The translations under genes were made by a program, and so were the position numbers. Below, piece after piece: positions 9,401 to 17,498 of a stretch of 64,000 nt of DNA. The stretch lies in contig NZ_DASYHI010000022.1 in the NCBI RefSeq assembly GCF_035998675.1, forward strand, positions 62,001 through 126,000, written 5' to 3'. The first letter of the stretch is position 1; every line of letters begins with the position of its first letter. The notes under the pieces are model-generated. The model was not told the DNA's origin. It ran no database searches and was given only the letters and a program-made list of their open reading frames with translations. The DNA comes from Telluribacter sp035998675 (GTDB lineage: Bacteria; Bacteroidota; Bacteroidia; Cytophagales; Spirosomataceae).

Positions 9401-10028
9401 GCATGGGTTTGCCTTCCTGAATTTCCCGGAGTTGTTTCAGCGTCACTTCCCGGAACTGCGGATGCAGAATATCCGAAATGGTCATGGCGGCGATTTCTTC
9501 CAGACCGTACCCAAGTACCTCCCGCCAGGCGCGGTTCACAAATATGAACTTGCCGTCGAGGGTAATCAGCTGAATCAGGTCACTGGTATTATCCACCAGG
9601 TCCTGAAGCTGGGAGTTGGACTTGGACAGGGCCGACTCCATGCGGCGGCGGCGGGTGATGTCCTCCCCTACCAGCGTTATAGAACTAAGCTTCCCGTTTT
9701 CTTCCTGCATGAGTACCGAGTTGATGGACAAGGTCCGCAGGGTACCGTTCTGAGCCAAAAGTGGTAATTCCCGCCGTTCTATCTTGGCCCCCCCGTACAT
9801 TCCATCTTCCAGCGTATCGCGTACCTCATCCTGGTCTTCTTCCGGAATAAGTTTATCAAACAGGCTGTACCCCACCAGGTCTGACTCCTGCCAGTTGGTC
9901 TTTTTCAGGGTATAGGGACTCACCGACTTAATCACCAGGTCGGGGCTGAGGGTAATTCCTATCAGCTTAAGGTGCTCAAGGGTACTATGTATCGATTGCC
10001 AGTCGGTATATGATTTTATTGTTTCCAT
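6414..10028 (-). CDS. soluble PAS/GAF hybrid histidine kinase with receiver and HPt domains
   Basis: A 1204-residue sensor without any clear transmembrane segment. Domains in order: PAS about 10-125 and 140-260, GAF about 280-420, PAS about 430-550 and 555-680, HisKA with H-box SHEIRTPMNG (phosphoacceptor about His701), HATPase_c about 800-925 (NLTSNALKF; DSGIGI; GGTGLGL), a receiver domain with Asp near 1001 (LFMDIQMPDMDG), and a C-terminal HPt domain with HTLKGSAG (His about 1144). A full His-Asp-His relay is therefore encoded in one chain, lacking only a final output regulator. The ATG is preferred over a GTG three codons upstream. It is divergent from rsmA. The signal sensed is unknown; GAF plus four PAS domains point to a cytoplasmic ligand, redox or light cue. 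Confidence 0.9.
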   Translation of the reverse strand: METIKSYTDWQSIHSTLEHLKLIGITLSPDLVIKSVSPYTLKKTNWQESDLVGYSLFDKLIPEEDQDEVRDTLEDGMYGGAKIERRELPLLAQNGTLRTLSINSVLMQEENGKLSSITLVGEDITRRRRMESALSKSNSQLQDLVDNTSDLIQLITLDGKFIFVNRAWREVLGYGLEEIAAMTISDILHPQFREVTLKQLREIQEGKPMPDFETVFISKEGRKIFLTGSVNCRYDHGKPTAFRCILHDFSEKIRAEKAQSLYYSIANWTISTQNLDDLYHNIHQELGKIIDVKNFFIALYDQNKSYLYFPYYIDEYFQGNLRFTKRRLGNGLTEFAIASNRPLFLYEEDIEKLATTNSLYLYGVTPKVLLCVPLRIGDRVTGIIGVKSYDNPNTFDARDLELLEFISGQVALAIARKQSEEELAKYAARLNAIFDSSSHLIWSVNKSLQLTSFNRNYADLIKAQLNMPPSLNVSTEKLGWRMMGAENRRVLENRYRQTFRGEPQYFELKIDKRGGGDMWLEFYLNPILYTGGLIEEVSGIARDITRRKQAEIDLRQSEEVFRGIFENLQDIYCRVDRQGCITMISPSVFKRTGYTPQEVLGRNISEFFFDRQLIHAALIRLRRDKSLRNFEAPLRIKDGTERQFMFNMLLFADENGKPLEVAALARDITELKHNEQELRKAKEQAEHSLKVKEGFLANMSHEIRTPMNGVIGMIDLLVSTRLNDEQRDYVHTIKRSSETLLHILNDILDLSKIEAGKMVLHEAPLSLTELLEKLVALFGQTARNKGNTLTYKLASELPTYILADQTRLLQILSNLTSNALKFTENGAVRIEVSLAGSKKKLHKFKVEVYDSGIGISEEDQKMLFTSFTQVDNSSRKTFGGTGLGLAISRQLCQLMNGDIGVESHTGAGSMFWFTFEARETSISPASQDANDLEVPIDNAFSDYHPRILLVDDNLVNRKVASEILKKAGCEVITAEDGFVAIKKVEEVFELPDGYFDVLFMDIQMPDMDGVETTRELRKKFGKRLPPVIAMTAYSMKEDRDRFLSQGMDDYIPKPIRAQQLINKVREIVGGKKNRELGQKQQAIAQEIVLPILDRALVEQLKSIGGADLVLSVYEDFVNESTELVNEAIIAFDRDDIATVKSHLHTLKGSAGTVGVMQVAEIAREAEGRLKTNDTSTLSEALPELKKAYDAFLACYEKKLNDWLT

Positions 10029-10138
10029 GGTTGTCACTGCTGGGCTAACCTAAAACCGGTTATATTCTTTATTCAATAAATCTACGAAATTAGGCGTAAT
10101 TTTAGGCCTTGTTCCTGCATTATCAAAACTTGTAACTT

Positions 10139-10939
10139 TTGAAAGTACGTGCCAAAAAACATCTGGGCCAGCATTTTCTCCGCGATCTGAACATTGCGGA
10201 GCGAATCGTGGAAAGCCTGACCAGACACCAACAGTACAACCAGGTACTAGAGATAGGCCCCGGTATGGGGGTACTTACCCAGTACCTGCTGACTAAGGAG
10301 TACTTGACTACCTACGTCATAGAAATTGATATTGAGTCCATTAACTACTTAAAGACCCACTACCCCTCCCTGCAGGACCGCATCATCGATGGCGACTTTC
10401 TGCGCTGGAATCCGGGTACTTTATTTAAGGAGCCTTTTGGCATTATTGGCAATTTCCCGTACAATATTTCCTCCCAGATTTTTTTCAGGGTCCTGGACCA
10501 GCGCGATCAGGTACTTGAGGTAGTGTGCATGCTGCAGAAGGAAGTAGCCCGTCGCATTGCTTCGCCTCCCGGCAGCAAAGAGTACGGTATTCTGAGCGTA
10601 CTGCTACAGGCTTACTACGATATTGAGTATTTGTTTAGTGTGCCACCGGGTGCATTTGATCCGCCCCCTAAGGTACAATCGGGAATAATACGGCTTACCC
10701 GCAACAAAACCGCGAAATTGGACTGCGATGAGAAATTGTTTTTCAGACTGGTAAAAACGGCTTTTAACCAGCGGCGCAAAACCCTGCGGAACGCGTTAAA
10801 GCCGCTGGGTACCGTGCCCGACCATGCCTTACTCGATAAACGCGCCGAGCAATTGGCCGTAGCGGACTTTATAGTACTAACCCGGCTTTTGGCCCAGGTA
10901 CCGATTGATACTATTGACCTTCCGGAAAATGATTTGTGA
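10139..10939 (+). CDS. rsmA: 16S rRNA (adenine1518-N6/adenine1519-N6)-dimethyltransferase
   Basis: RsmA/KsgA dimethylates two adjacent adenines in helix 45 of 16S rRNA late in 30S assembly, using S-adenosylmethionine. The 266-residue protein has KKHLGQHFL at 6-14, the SAM-binding LEIGPGMGVLTQ at 37-48, and the catalytic motif IV GNFPYNIS at 104-111. The start codon must be TTG: an in-frame stop (TAA at 10133-10135) lies two codons upstream and no ATG precedes the conserved N-terminus. It is followed after 22 bp by mgtE, a pairing common in Bacteroidota. Confidence 0.95.
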   Translation: MKVRAKKHLGQHFLRDLNIAERIVESLTRHQQYNQVLEIGPGMGVLTQYLLTKEYLTTYVIEIDIESINYLKTHYPSLQDRIIDGDFLRWNPGTLFKEPFGIIGNFPYNISSQIFFRVLDQRDQVLEVVCMLQKEVARRIASPPGSKEYGILSVLLQAYYDIEYLFSVPPGAFDPPPKVQSGIIRLTRNKTAKLDCDEKLFFRLVKTAFNQRRKTLRNALKPLGTVPDHALLDKRAEQLAVADFIVLTRLLAQVPIDTIDLPENDL

Positions 10940-10961
10940 GAATCAAGGTAATTGAAGTACC

Positions 10962-12314
10962 ATGAATTTTGAATTAAAAAAAGAGTATGTAGATCACATT
11001 CAGGAGCTGATTGAGAAGCAGGACGCCCCAACGCTCCGGGCTGAAATGGAGGAATTATATCCGGCCGACGTTACCAGTCTGCTGGATGAACTCGACACCG
11101 AACCCGCCCGGTACCTCCTTAATCTGCTCGATACCAAGGTAGGGGCCGAGATCCTGGCCGGGATTGACCCCCACGACCGCCGCGACTTTCTTAAAAGCTT
11201 TACCTCCGATGAAATTGCCCGCTATGTAAACATCTTTGATTCCGATGATGCCGTGGATTTGCTCAATGAGCAGCCAATACGCATACGGGAAGAGGTAATA
11301 GCGCTGCTGGAAGACCGCGAACAGGCCCGGTTTATCCTGGATCTGCTGCACTACGATGAAGACGTGGCCGGGGGTCTGATGCAGAAGGAATTGGTAAAGG
11401 CCAATGTAAACTGGACGGTAAACCAGTGTATTGAAGAGTTGCGGAAGCAGGCCGAAGATGTAGAGAAAGTATATTCAGTATACGTAGTCGACGACAACGA
11501 CCGGCTTTTGGGGGTACTTTCCCTAAAACGCATTGTACTGGCCCAAAAATATACCCTCATCGAAAGCCTCTACGACAAGGACATCATTTTTGTGGAAACC
11601 TACCGCCCCGCCGAGGAAGTAGCCGAGCTAATGCGCCGCTACGATATGGATTCCCTGCCCGTGGTGAATGTACAGGGTAGGTTGCTGGGGCGTATTACCA
11701 TTGATGACGTTGTGGACGTAATTACCGAACAAGCCAGTTCGGATACGCTGGCCATGGCGGGTATTACCGGAGAAGTAGAGGAAGACGATACCGTATGGCG
11801 ACAAACCCGTGCGCGCCTGCCGTGGTTGCTGGTGGGGATGATGGGGGGAATACTGGCGGCCAAGTTTATCAGTTTTTTTGAGGGTGATCTGGTCATAGTG
11901 CCGGCTATGGCGGCGTTTATTCCTATTATTGGCTCTACGGGGGGGAACGTGGGTATTCAAACCTCCTCCATTATATTGCAAAGTCTGGCGGATAAGTCGG
12001 GCCTGGATACGGGCGTCTGGCAGCGTCTGGTCCGGATGTTTGGCGTAGCTCTTATCAACGGCCTCATCATCAGCATCATCGTATTTGGCTTCAACCTTTT
12101 AATTGGTAATGAGGTACAGCTGGCGATGGTGGTTTCTTCGGCACTGGTGTCGGTAGTCTTTCTGGCTTCTTTTATGGGTACAGTTACTCCCATTTTGCTG
12201 GATAAGCTGGGCATCAATCCGGCCGTCGCCTCCGGTCCTTTTATTACCACGGCGAATGATTTGATTGGTTACGGGGTATACTTCGGCCTCGCGCACCTGC
12301 TGCTGGATCTCTAG
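10962..12314 (+). CDS. mgtE: magnesium transporter MgtE
   Basis: A 450-residue Mg2+ channel/transporter of the inner membrane. An N-terminal superhelical MgtE_N domain (about 30-130, with DPHDRRDFL and YDEDVAGGLM) is followed by paired CBS domains (about 135-255). These form the cytosolic Mg2+ sensor that closes the pore when Mg2+ is high. Five transmembrane helices occupy about 280-450, with the pore-lining signature region around IPIIGSTGGNVGIQTSS and the Pro-rich TPILLDKLGINPA segment. Length is normal. It is probably transcribed with rsmA. Confidence 0.95.
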   Translation: MNFELKKEYVDHIQELIEKQDAPTLRAEMEELYPADVTSLLDELDTEPARYLLNLLDTKVGAEILAGIDPHDRRDFLKSFTSDEIARYVNIFDSDDAVDLLNEQPIRIREEVIALLEDREQARFILDLLHYDEDVAGGLMQKELVKANVNWTVNQCIEELRKQAEDVEKVYSVYVVDDNDRLLGVLSLKRIVLAQKYTLIESLYDKDIIFVETYRPAEEVAELMRRYDMDSLPVVNVQGRLLGRITIDDVVDVITEQASSDTLAMAGITGEVEEDDTVWRQTRARLPWLLVGMMGGILAAKFISFFEGDLVIVPAMAAFIPIIGSTGGNVGIQTSSIILQSLADKSGLDTGVWQRLVRMFGVALINGLIISIIVFGFNLLIGNEVQLAMVVSSALVSVVFLASFMGTVTPILLDKLGINPAVASGPFITTANDLIGYGVYFGLAHLLLDL

Positions 12315-12319
12315 CTGTA

Positions 12320-12440
12320 AGCTATTAGGCGTTAGTTATTAGCTTATAAATTTCCGCTGGCACTTGAAGGATACCTCGCAAGCCAAACATTAGGGAAACG
12401 CACTAATATTTCAGCAATAGCTACCTAACGCCTAAAAGCT
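12320..12440. repeat. imperfect inverted repeat between mgtE and dtd
   Basis: Arms 12320-12335 and 12425-12440 match at 15 of 16 positions in inverted orientation (core TTAGGCGTTAG) and are separated by 89 bp. Related words (TAGGCTATAGGC, GTAAGC) occur at 3594-3617. It does not look like a terminator because the loop is long and no T run follows. Confidence 0.45.
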
Positions 12441-12462
12441 AATTCCTAACACCTGACAACTC

Positions 12463-12930
12463 ATGATTGCAGTACTACAACGGGTTACTGAAGCCTCTGT
12501 CACCATTGATGGAACCATACACGGGCAAATCGGGCTGGGTTTTCTGGTACTCGTAGGAATAACGCATACCGATACCACTGAGGACGTGGAATGGCTGGGG
12601 CGGAAGATAGTGGGGATGCGGGTTTTTTCGGATGCTGACGGCCACCGTGGCAGCGGAAAAATGAATCTGGACCTAAAGACCGTAGGGGGTACTATCCTGC
12701 TGATTAGCCAGTTTACGCTACACGCCAGTACCAAAAAAGGCAACCGCCCGTCCTTTATCGAAGCGGCCCGACCCGAAGTAGCTATCCCGCTGTACGAACA
12801 AATGATCACTTTTCTCAATCAGGAACTAGGTACTCCCATCCAGACCGGCGCCTTCGGGGCCGATATGAAAGTAAACCTCCTGAACGACGGCCCGGTCACG
12901 ATCCTAATTGATTCAAAAAATAGAATTTAG
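12463..12930 (+). CDS. dtd: D-aminoacyl-tRNA deacylase
   Basis: DTD hydrolyses D-amino acids, and glycine mischarged on tRNA-Ala, from tRNA. The 155-residue sequence carries both family signatures: SQFTL (82-86), whose Ser and Gln line the active site, and the cross-subunit Gly-cisPro motif in NDGPVT (141-146). It opens with the usual MIAVLQRVTEASV. Length matches the family. It is followed by the MazG-like gene after 110 bp of low-complexity DNA, so the two may or may not share a transcript. Confidence 0.96.
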   Translation: MIAVLQRVTEASVTIDGTIHGQIGLGFLVLVGITHTDTTEDVEWLGRKIVGMRVFSDADGHRGSGKMNLDLKTVGGTILLISQFTLHASTKKGNRPSFIEAARPEVAIPLYEQMITFLNQELGTPIQTGAFGADMKVNLLNDGPVTILIDSKNRI

Positions 12931-13035
12931 AGGAAAAAGGAGGAAAGCAGAAAAGCGGGAAGGGAGGAAAGGAGGGAATACTCTTTTTTGTCGAAAATAA
13001 ATTCACTAATTCACCATTCACTCATTCACCAGTAA
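12931..13035. repeat. purine-rich tract and ATTCAC iterations
   Basis: Directly after the dtd stop codon, 12931-12978 is almost pure A/G, built from GGAGGAAA-like words. After a short spacer, 12999-13030 repeats ATTCACT/ATTCACC several times. No gene is present. Confidence 0.6.
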
Positions 13036-13040
13036 ACACC

Positions 13041-13364
13041 ATGACTATTGAAGAAGCCCAGCAGGAGGTAGATAGCTGGATAAAAACCTACGGGGTAAGG
13101 TACTTCTCGGAATTGACCAACATGGCCATCCTGACCGAAGAAGTAGGTGAACTGGCCCGGATCATGGCACGCACCTACGGCGACCAGTCTTTCAAAAAAT
13201 CAGATCTGGAAAAAGACCTGCCCGACGAAATGGCGGATGTACTGTGGGTACTTATTTGTCTGGCCAACCAGACGGGCGTAAACCTGACCGAAGCTTTACA
13301 AAAGAATATCGAAAAAAAGACCCTACGGGATAAAGACCGCCACAAGCAGAACCCCAAGTTGTAA
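13041..13364 (+). CDS. MazG-like nucleotide pyrophosphohydrolase
   Basis: A compact 107-residue all-alpha NTP pyrophosphatase of the MazG superfamily. The metal-binding EEVGEL (about 34-39) and DEMADVLWVL (about 64-73) pairs are intact, the latter giving the ExxD motif. Such short MazG-like enzymes typically hydrolyse (d)NTPs to monophosphates in housecleaning. In Bacteroidota this form commonly follows dtd, as here. Substrate preference cannot be read from sequence. Confidence 0.88.
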   Translation: MTIEEAQQEVDSWIKTYGVRYFSELTNMAILTEEVGELARIMARTYGDQSFKKSDLEKDLPDEMADVLWVLICLANQTGVNLTEALQKNIEKKTLRDKDRHKQNPKL

Positions 13365-13420
13365 CCTACTAACGCGAAATCACCACCGGAGATTCTTCCA
13401 CACCAGCTTCGGCTTACCCC

Positions 13421-14803
13421 TTATAAGCCGTACTTGTCCAGGAGGTACAGCATGGCAGCCATGGAAGCAGCCCCCATTTCCAACTCTCTGCGGCTGATGG
13501 CATCAAAGGTATCGGAGGCGGCGTGGTGGTAGTCAAAGTACCGTTGGGAGTCAGGGATCAACCCCAGCAGTACCGTGCCCTGTTGCGCCAGCGGCCCAAT
13601 GTCCGCCCCTCCCCCGCCGGGGCCAATTTCGTGCAGACCGTAGGGGGCTAGCAGCGGTTGCCAGGCAATAATCTTTGCCCTTTTGGCAGCATCTCCAACT
13701 ACTCCAAATCCGCGCGGTACAAACCCGCCCCTATCTGACTCAATCGCTGCCAGGTGCTTTTCTTTCTTCGATCGGGCTGTGTCGGCATAGGCCATTCCGC
13801 CCTTTAAGCCGTTTTCCTCGTTCATGAACATAACTGCCCGAAGGGTACGCCGGGGCTGGTACCCCAGTGCCTTTAAGAGCCGAATTGCCTCAATGGCCTG
13901 AACACAGCCCGCCCCGTCGTCGTGCGCGCCTTGACCCAAATCCCAGGAGTCCAGGTGGCCCCCTACGACCAGTATTTCTTCCGGGTTCTGAGTACCTTTC
14001 AATTCACCGATTACGTTATGGGAAGGCGCATCGGGAAGCGTTTCGGGGTTTTGCTGAAAGAAAAACTCAAGCTCAGGATTGGTCTTCAGCATCCTGCTCA
14101 GTAATTCAGCGCCATTGGTACTTATACCCGCCGCTGGTATCAGCGGAACGCCGGTACCATAGCGCATGGCTCCGGTATGCGGGAAGTCATCCAGCCGGGT
14201 AGTCATGGAACGAACTATGGCCCCAACCGCGCCCAGTTGGGCTGCTTCGGTAGCTCCATTGCCCCGCTGATCCACCGCGCCACTGTACGCCTCAAAGGTG
14301 TTGAGCTTAGTGGGGTCCATGGGGCGGTTAAAGAAAACTATTTTGCCCTGTACCTTACTACGTCCCAGTTCACGGAGTTCCTGAAAATTCTTTACTTCCA
14401 CCACCCGGGCTTTAATTCCGGTCTTTGGAGTAGCTACCGAACCACCAAGGGCAGCAATCGGGACTTCTGTTTTTTGGTTGCCAATTTGTATGTAGGCTTT
14501 TTCCCGGGTACCGCGTACCCAGTGGGGTACCATTACATTCTGCAGGAATACCCGGTCAAAGTCCTCCTGTTCCATTAGCTGTCTGGTATAATTTACGGCT
14601 TTGGCGGCTCCTTCTGACCCGCTAAGCCGCGGACCAATGCGGGTAGTGAGGTGCCGCAGCCACTCGTAAGACTTGCCGCGGCTCAGGGCTTCGTCAAACA
14701 GCCGACGAATAAATACGGAATCTGACGGGGGCGTACTTTGCGCCAGTACCTTGGTACCTGCCACCGTAAGGAGCAGAACAGAGAGGAGGAAGAGTCGTTG
14801 CAT
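13421..14803 (-). CDS. M28-family zinc aminopeptidase/carboxypeptidase, exported
   Basis: A 460-residue periplasmic metallopeptidase related to mammalian carboxypeptidase Q. A signal peptide (MQRLFLLSVLLLTVAGTKVLAQ) is followed by a PA-domain insertion and then the M28 catalytic domain. Zinc ligands and the catalytic acid are visible in GGHLDSWDLGQGAHDDGAG, MNEENG and ESDRGG, with the last His in YHHAASDTFD. The reading frame extends 30 codons further upstream, but that extension runs through the intrinsic terminator of the neighbouring gene, so the start at the signal peptide is correct. The natural substrate is unknown. Confidence 0.9.
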   Translation of the reverse strand: MQRLFLLSVLLLTVAGTKVLAQSTPPSDSVFIRRLFDEALSRGKSYEWLRHLTTRIGPRLSGSEGAAKAVNYTRQLMEQEDFDRVFLQNVMVPHWVRGTREKAYIQIGNQKTEVPIAALGGSVATPKTGIKARVVEVKNFQELRELGRSKVQGKIVFFNRPMDPTKLNTFEAYSGAVDQRGNGATEAAQLGAVGAIVRSMTTRLDDFPHTGAMRYGTGVPLIPAAGISTNGAELLSRMLKTNPELEFFFQQNPETLPDAPSHNVIGELKGTQNPEEILVVGGHLDSWDLGQGAHDDGAGCVQAIEAIRLLKALGYQPRRTLRAVMFMNEENGLKGGMAYADTARSKKEKHLAAIESDRGGFVPRGFGVVGDAAKRAKIIAWQPLLAPYGLHEIGPGGGGADIGPLAQQGTVLLGLIPDSQRYFDYHHAASDTFDAISRRELEMGAASMAAMLYLLDKYGL

Positions 14804-14830
14804 GGGAGCAAAAAAGTTACTTTTTTCCAA

Positions 14831-14860
14831 AAATAAAAATCCCGCGCGTTTCTGCGCGGG
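14831..14860 (-). terminator. intrinsic terminator of the YD-repeat lipoprotein gene
   Basis: A 7-bp GC stem (14841-14847 with 14854-14860, 6-nt loop) is followed on the minus strand by ATTTTTATTTTT. Confidence 0.88.
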
Positions 14861-14883
14861 ACCTGGTCCATTATCTGATTTTC

Positions 14884-15675
14884 TTACAAGCATTCATATT
14901 CAAAACCATATACCTGCGTGGAAGCCTGCCCCGACTGGGAAAAGAGGGAAACGCTGGCCTGGCTGGGAAGGTCCTTTTCGGTATACTCATAGGTAACTAC
15001 CCCGGTTTGGGAAACGCCACCCGCAGGTCCGTAAAACTTAAAGCTACCCGGGTTCTGGCTACTGGCCCCTCCTCCCGAAATAAGGTTTACCATCCTGACC
15101 GCATCGCTGAACAAGTACAGGTTTTGCCGACCGTCGTAGTTCTCGTACTCGGCTACCAGTACTTCGGCAGGCACTGCGGGTACTTTAATGTACCACCGGG
15201 TCAGGTTGCCGTTTTCATCGTACTCGTAGCGCCAGTAGGTGGCATCCCAGGCAAATTTCGTCACGCGTTTCCGGTCATCATATTCCAGATTGTTGGTCTG
15301 TACCAGTTGTGGCCCCGAATTTAACAGCCGCGACTGGGTCAGACTATTCACCTTGCCCTCTTCATCATAGATGGGCTCATACTGGAAGTTTTGAAAAGGG
15401 GCCGCCAGACCCGTTTCTCTGAAAAGGATTACCTTTCCGTCCTGATTGTATTCAAAGGTATAGCGCTTTTCGGGCGAGGCGGAGTTGTCGGTTTTATACT
15501 GCACCATTCGATACAACCGATTCTGCTCATCATACTCGTAGGAACGGTAGGGGTTGCCGTTGAGGGTTTCGGCTTTAATGAGACAACCCGTTGGATTCTT
15601 TTCAGGTTCGTTCTTTTTACAGCCAGCCAGCAGGGCCATAACCAGAAAAAACAGGTAGATCAGCGGTGTTTTCAT
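14884..15675 (-). CDS. YD-repeat-like lipoprotein
   Basis: A 263-residue exported protein with a lipobox (MALLAGC, Cys at 19) and no recognised enzymatic domain. The mature part is rich in YEYDE/FEYNQDGKV/LEYDDRKRV/YEYDENGNL units, the tyrosine-aspartate repeats typical of RHS/YD-type beta structures and of DUF4595-like Bacteroidota lipoproteins. It probably sits on the outer membrane. Two further in-frame ATGs lie 5 and 10 codons upstream; the chosen start gives a normal signal peptide. It stands alone between terminators. Function unknown. Confidence 0.7.
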   Translation of the reverse strand: MKTPLIYLFFLVMALLAGCKKNEPEKNPTGCLIKAETLNGNPYRSYEYDEQNRLYRMVQYKTDNSASPEKRYTFEYNQDGKVILFRETGLAAPFQNFQYEPIYDEEGKVNSLTQSRLLNSGPQLVQTNNLEYDDRKRVTKFAWDATYWRYEYDENGNLTRWYIKVPAVPAEVLVAEYENYDGRQNLYLFSDAVRMVNLISGGGASSQNPGSFKFYGPAGGVSQTGVVTYEYTEKDLPSQASVSLFSQSGQASTQVYGFEYECL

Positions 15676-15773
15676 AGATGTGTCTTTCATACTAGTGCGG
15701 TGCAAAAATGATACCTAAATTACTACAAATAATTTTCATTATCCTGCGTCCCAGGCAGTTCTTGCCGCCACCA

Positions 15774-15803
15774 ACAAAAAAGCCCGTGGATAAGTCCACG
15801 GGC
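15774..15803 (-). terminator. intrinsic terminator of the odhAB operon
   Basis: A perfect 9-bp stem (15782-15790 with 15795-15803, loop TAAG) is followed on the minus strand by a T6 run, 24 bp after the odhB stop. Confidence 0.9.
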
Positions 15804-15826
15804 CACTGTATTATATAGAGTACTTT

Positions 15827-17446
15827 TTAAAGTTCCAGTAGCAGACGAGCCGGGTCTTCCAGCAGTTGCTTTACCCGTACCAGGAAGCTTACCGAATCAC
15901 GACCGTCAATGGTACGGTGGTCATAGGACAGCGCTACGTACATGATTGGGCGAATGACGATTTCACCATTAACTACCACGGGACGCTCGACAATATTGTG
16001 CATACCCAGAATGGCTGACTGGGGCGCGTTGATAATCGGCGTAGACAGCATGGAACCAAAAATTCCTCCGTTGGTAATGGTAAAGGTACCACCCGACATT
16101 TCGTCGATACCAAGTTTGCCATCCCGCGCGCGGGTAGCCAGCCGGATGATTTCTTTCTCAATGGCCGCAAATGACATTTTTTCGGCGCTACGGATGACGG
16201 GTACCACCAGGCCGCGTGGAGTCGACACCGCGATAGAAACATCACAGTGGTCGTTGTAAACAATATCGTCGCCGTCGATGTAGGCATTAACTACCGGGAA
16301 GTCCTGAAGGGCAACACAAATCGCTTTGGTAAAGAAGGACATAAAGCCCAGACCTACTTCGTGCTTTTCCTTGAATTTATCTTTGAACTTGGACCGCAAA
16401 TCCATAATGGGCTTCATATCCACTTCGTTGAAAGTGGTGAGCATGGCGGTTTCATTCTTTACCGACACCAGACGACGGGCAATAGTACGGCGCAGGGATG
16501 ACATTTTCTCCCGACGTTGTCCATGGTCACCCGTGGGGGCTGGCGCAGCGGCCTGGGCAGGAGCAGCAGGAGTTGGTTTTGGCGCTTCTGCTTTGGCGGG
16601 CTCGGTTGCTGGTTTTGAGCCACCCTTTTCCGCTTTCAGGGCATCTTCCTTCGTTACTTTTCCGCCAGTACCCGTTCCGGTTACCTCTTTGGGATCGATG
16701 CCTTTTTCGGCCAGTATCTTGGCCGCTACCGGCGACACATGACCCGCCGAAAACTCCCGGTCGTCTTCCTGGGCGGCGGGAGCTGACGCTGACTGCGTGG
16801 GTGCCGGTGCGGTGGCCGCACTACCCTGGCCCGCTTCGATGCGGCAGATGGTCGCCCCAATGGCCAGCGTTTCGCCTTCGCCCGCTACAATACGCAGGGT
16901 ACCGGCCGCCTCGGAAGGGAGTTCAAAGGTAGCTTTGTCCGATTCCAGTTCACACAGGATCTCATCCATTGCTACCTGGTCACCGTCTTTCTTTATCCAA
17001 CTGGCAATAGTTACTTCGGTAATGGATTCACCCACGGTAGGTACCTTCATTTCGACCACGTTGCCCGAAGCCTTAGGCGCTTCGGCCTGAGGCGCATTAG
17101 CCTGGGGCGCACTAGCCTGGGGCGCATTAGCCTGGGGAGCGGGAGTCACTTCCTTTTCCTGAACGGGGGCCGGTGAGGCGCTTCCATTTCCGGCTGAAGT
17201 ACCTGAACCTGACTTATCAATGGTGGCAATCAGGTCACCAATAGAGAGGGTATCACCTTCCTTAGCCTTAATATGAAGTACTCCTTCGGCTTCGGCGGTT
17301 AGCTCAAAGGTAGCCTTGTCAGAATCCAGTCCGCAGATTACTTCGTCCATCTTCACCTGGTCACCTTCGTTCTTAAACCAGGTTCCAATGGTAACTTCGG
17401 TGATGGATTCACCTACGGGCGGTACTTTTATTTCTATTTCAGCCAT
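15827..17446 (-). CDS. odhB: 2-oxoglutarate dehydrogenase E2 (dihydrolipoyl succinyltransferase) with two lipoyl domains
   Basis: E2 transfers the succinyl group from the E1-bound intermediate to CoA in the TCA cycle. The 539-residue protein has two lipoyl domains, with lipoylated Lys44 (in GLDSDKA) and Lys171 (in ELESDKA). A peripheral subunit-binding domain with VSPVAAKILAEKGID lies near 240, and the catalytic domain ends with YDHRTIDGRD (His510, Asp514). Two lipoyl domains are typical of Bacteroidota E2o. The linkers are Ala/Pro-rich; one contains a five-residue tandem repeat (see separate entry). It lies 38 bp after the odhA stop and shares its operon. Confidence 0.95.
   Translation of the reverse strand: MAEIEIKVPPVGESITEVTIGTWFKNEGDQVKMDEVICGLDSDKATFELTAEAEGVLHIKAKEGDTLSIGDLIATIDKSGSGTSAGNGSASPAPVQEKEVTPAPQANAPQASAPQANAPQAEAPKASGNVVEMKVPTVGESITEVTIASWIKKDGDQVAMDEILCELESDKATFELPSEAAGTLRIVAGEGETLAIGATICRIEAGQGSAATAPAPTQSASAPAAQEDDREFSAGHVSPVAAKILAEKGIDPKEVTGTGTGGKVTKEDALKAEKGGSKPATEPAKAEAPKPTPAAPAQAAAPAPTGDHGQRREKMSSLRRTIARRLVSVKNETAMLTTFNEVDMKPIMDLRSKFKDKFKEKHEVGLGFMSFFTKAICVALQDFPVVNAYIDGDDIVYNDHCDVSIAVSTPRGLVVPVIRSAEKMSFAAIEKEIIRLATRARDGKLGIDEMSGGTFTITNGGIFGSMLSTPIINAPQSAILGMHNIVERPVVVNGEIVIRPIMYVALSYDHRTIDGRDSVSFLVRVKQLLEDPARLLLEL
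17085..17145 (-). repeat. 15-bp tandem repeat encoding an Ala-Pro-Gln linker
   Basis: About four copies of a 15-bp unit (core GGCGCATTAGCCTGG) encode AxAPQ repeats in the flexible linker between the two lipoyl domains of odhB. Confidence 0.8.
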
Positions 17447-17498
17447 TTTTTCAACTTTCTTATGAAAATAACGTGGTCAATTTACATTGGTTTGAATA

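Noticed and set aside
14804..14893. 30-codon N-terminal extension of the M28 peptidase
   Set aside because: It runs through the intrinsic terminator of the neighbouring gene and would bury the signal peptide.
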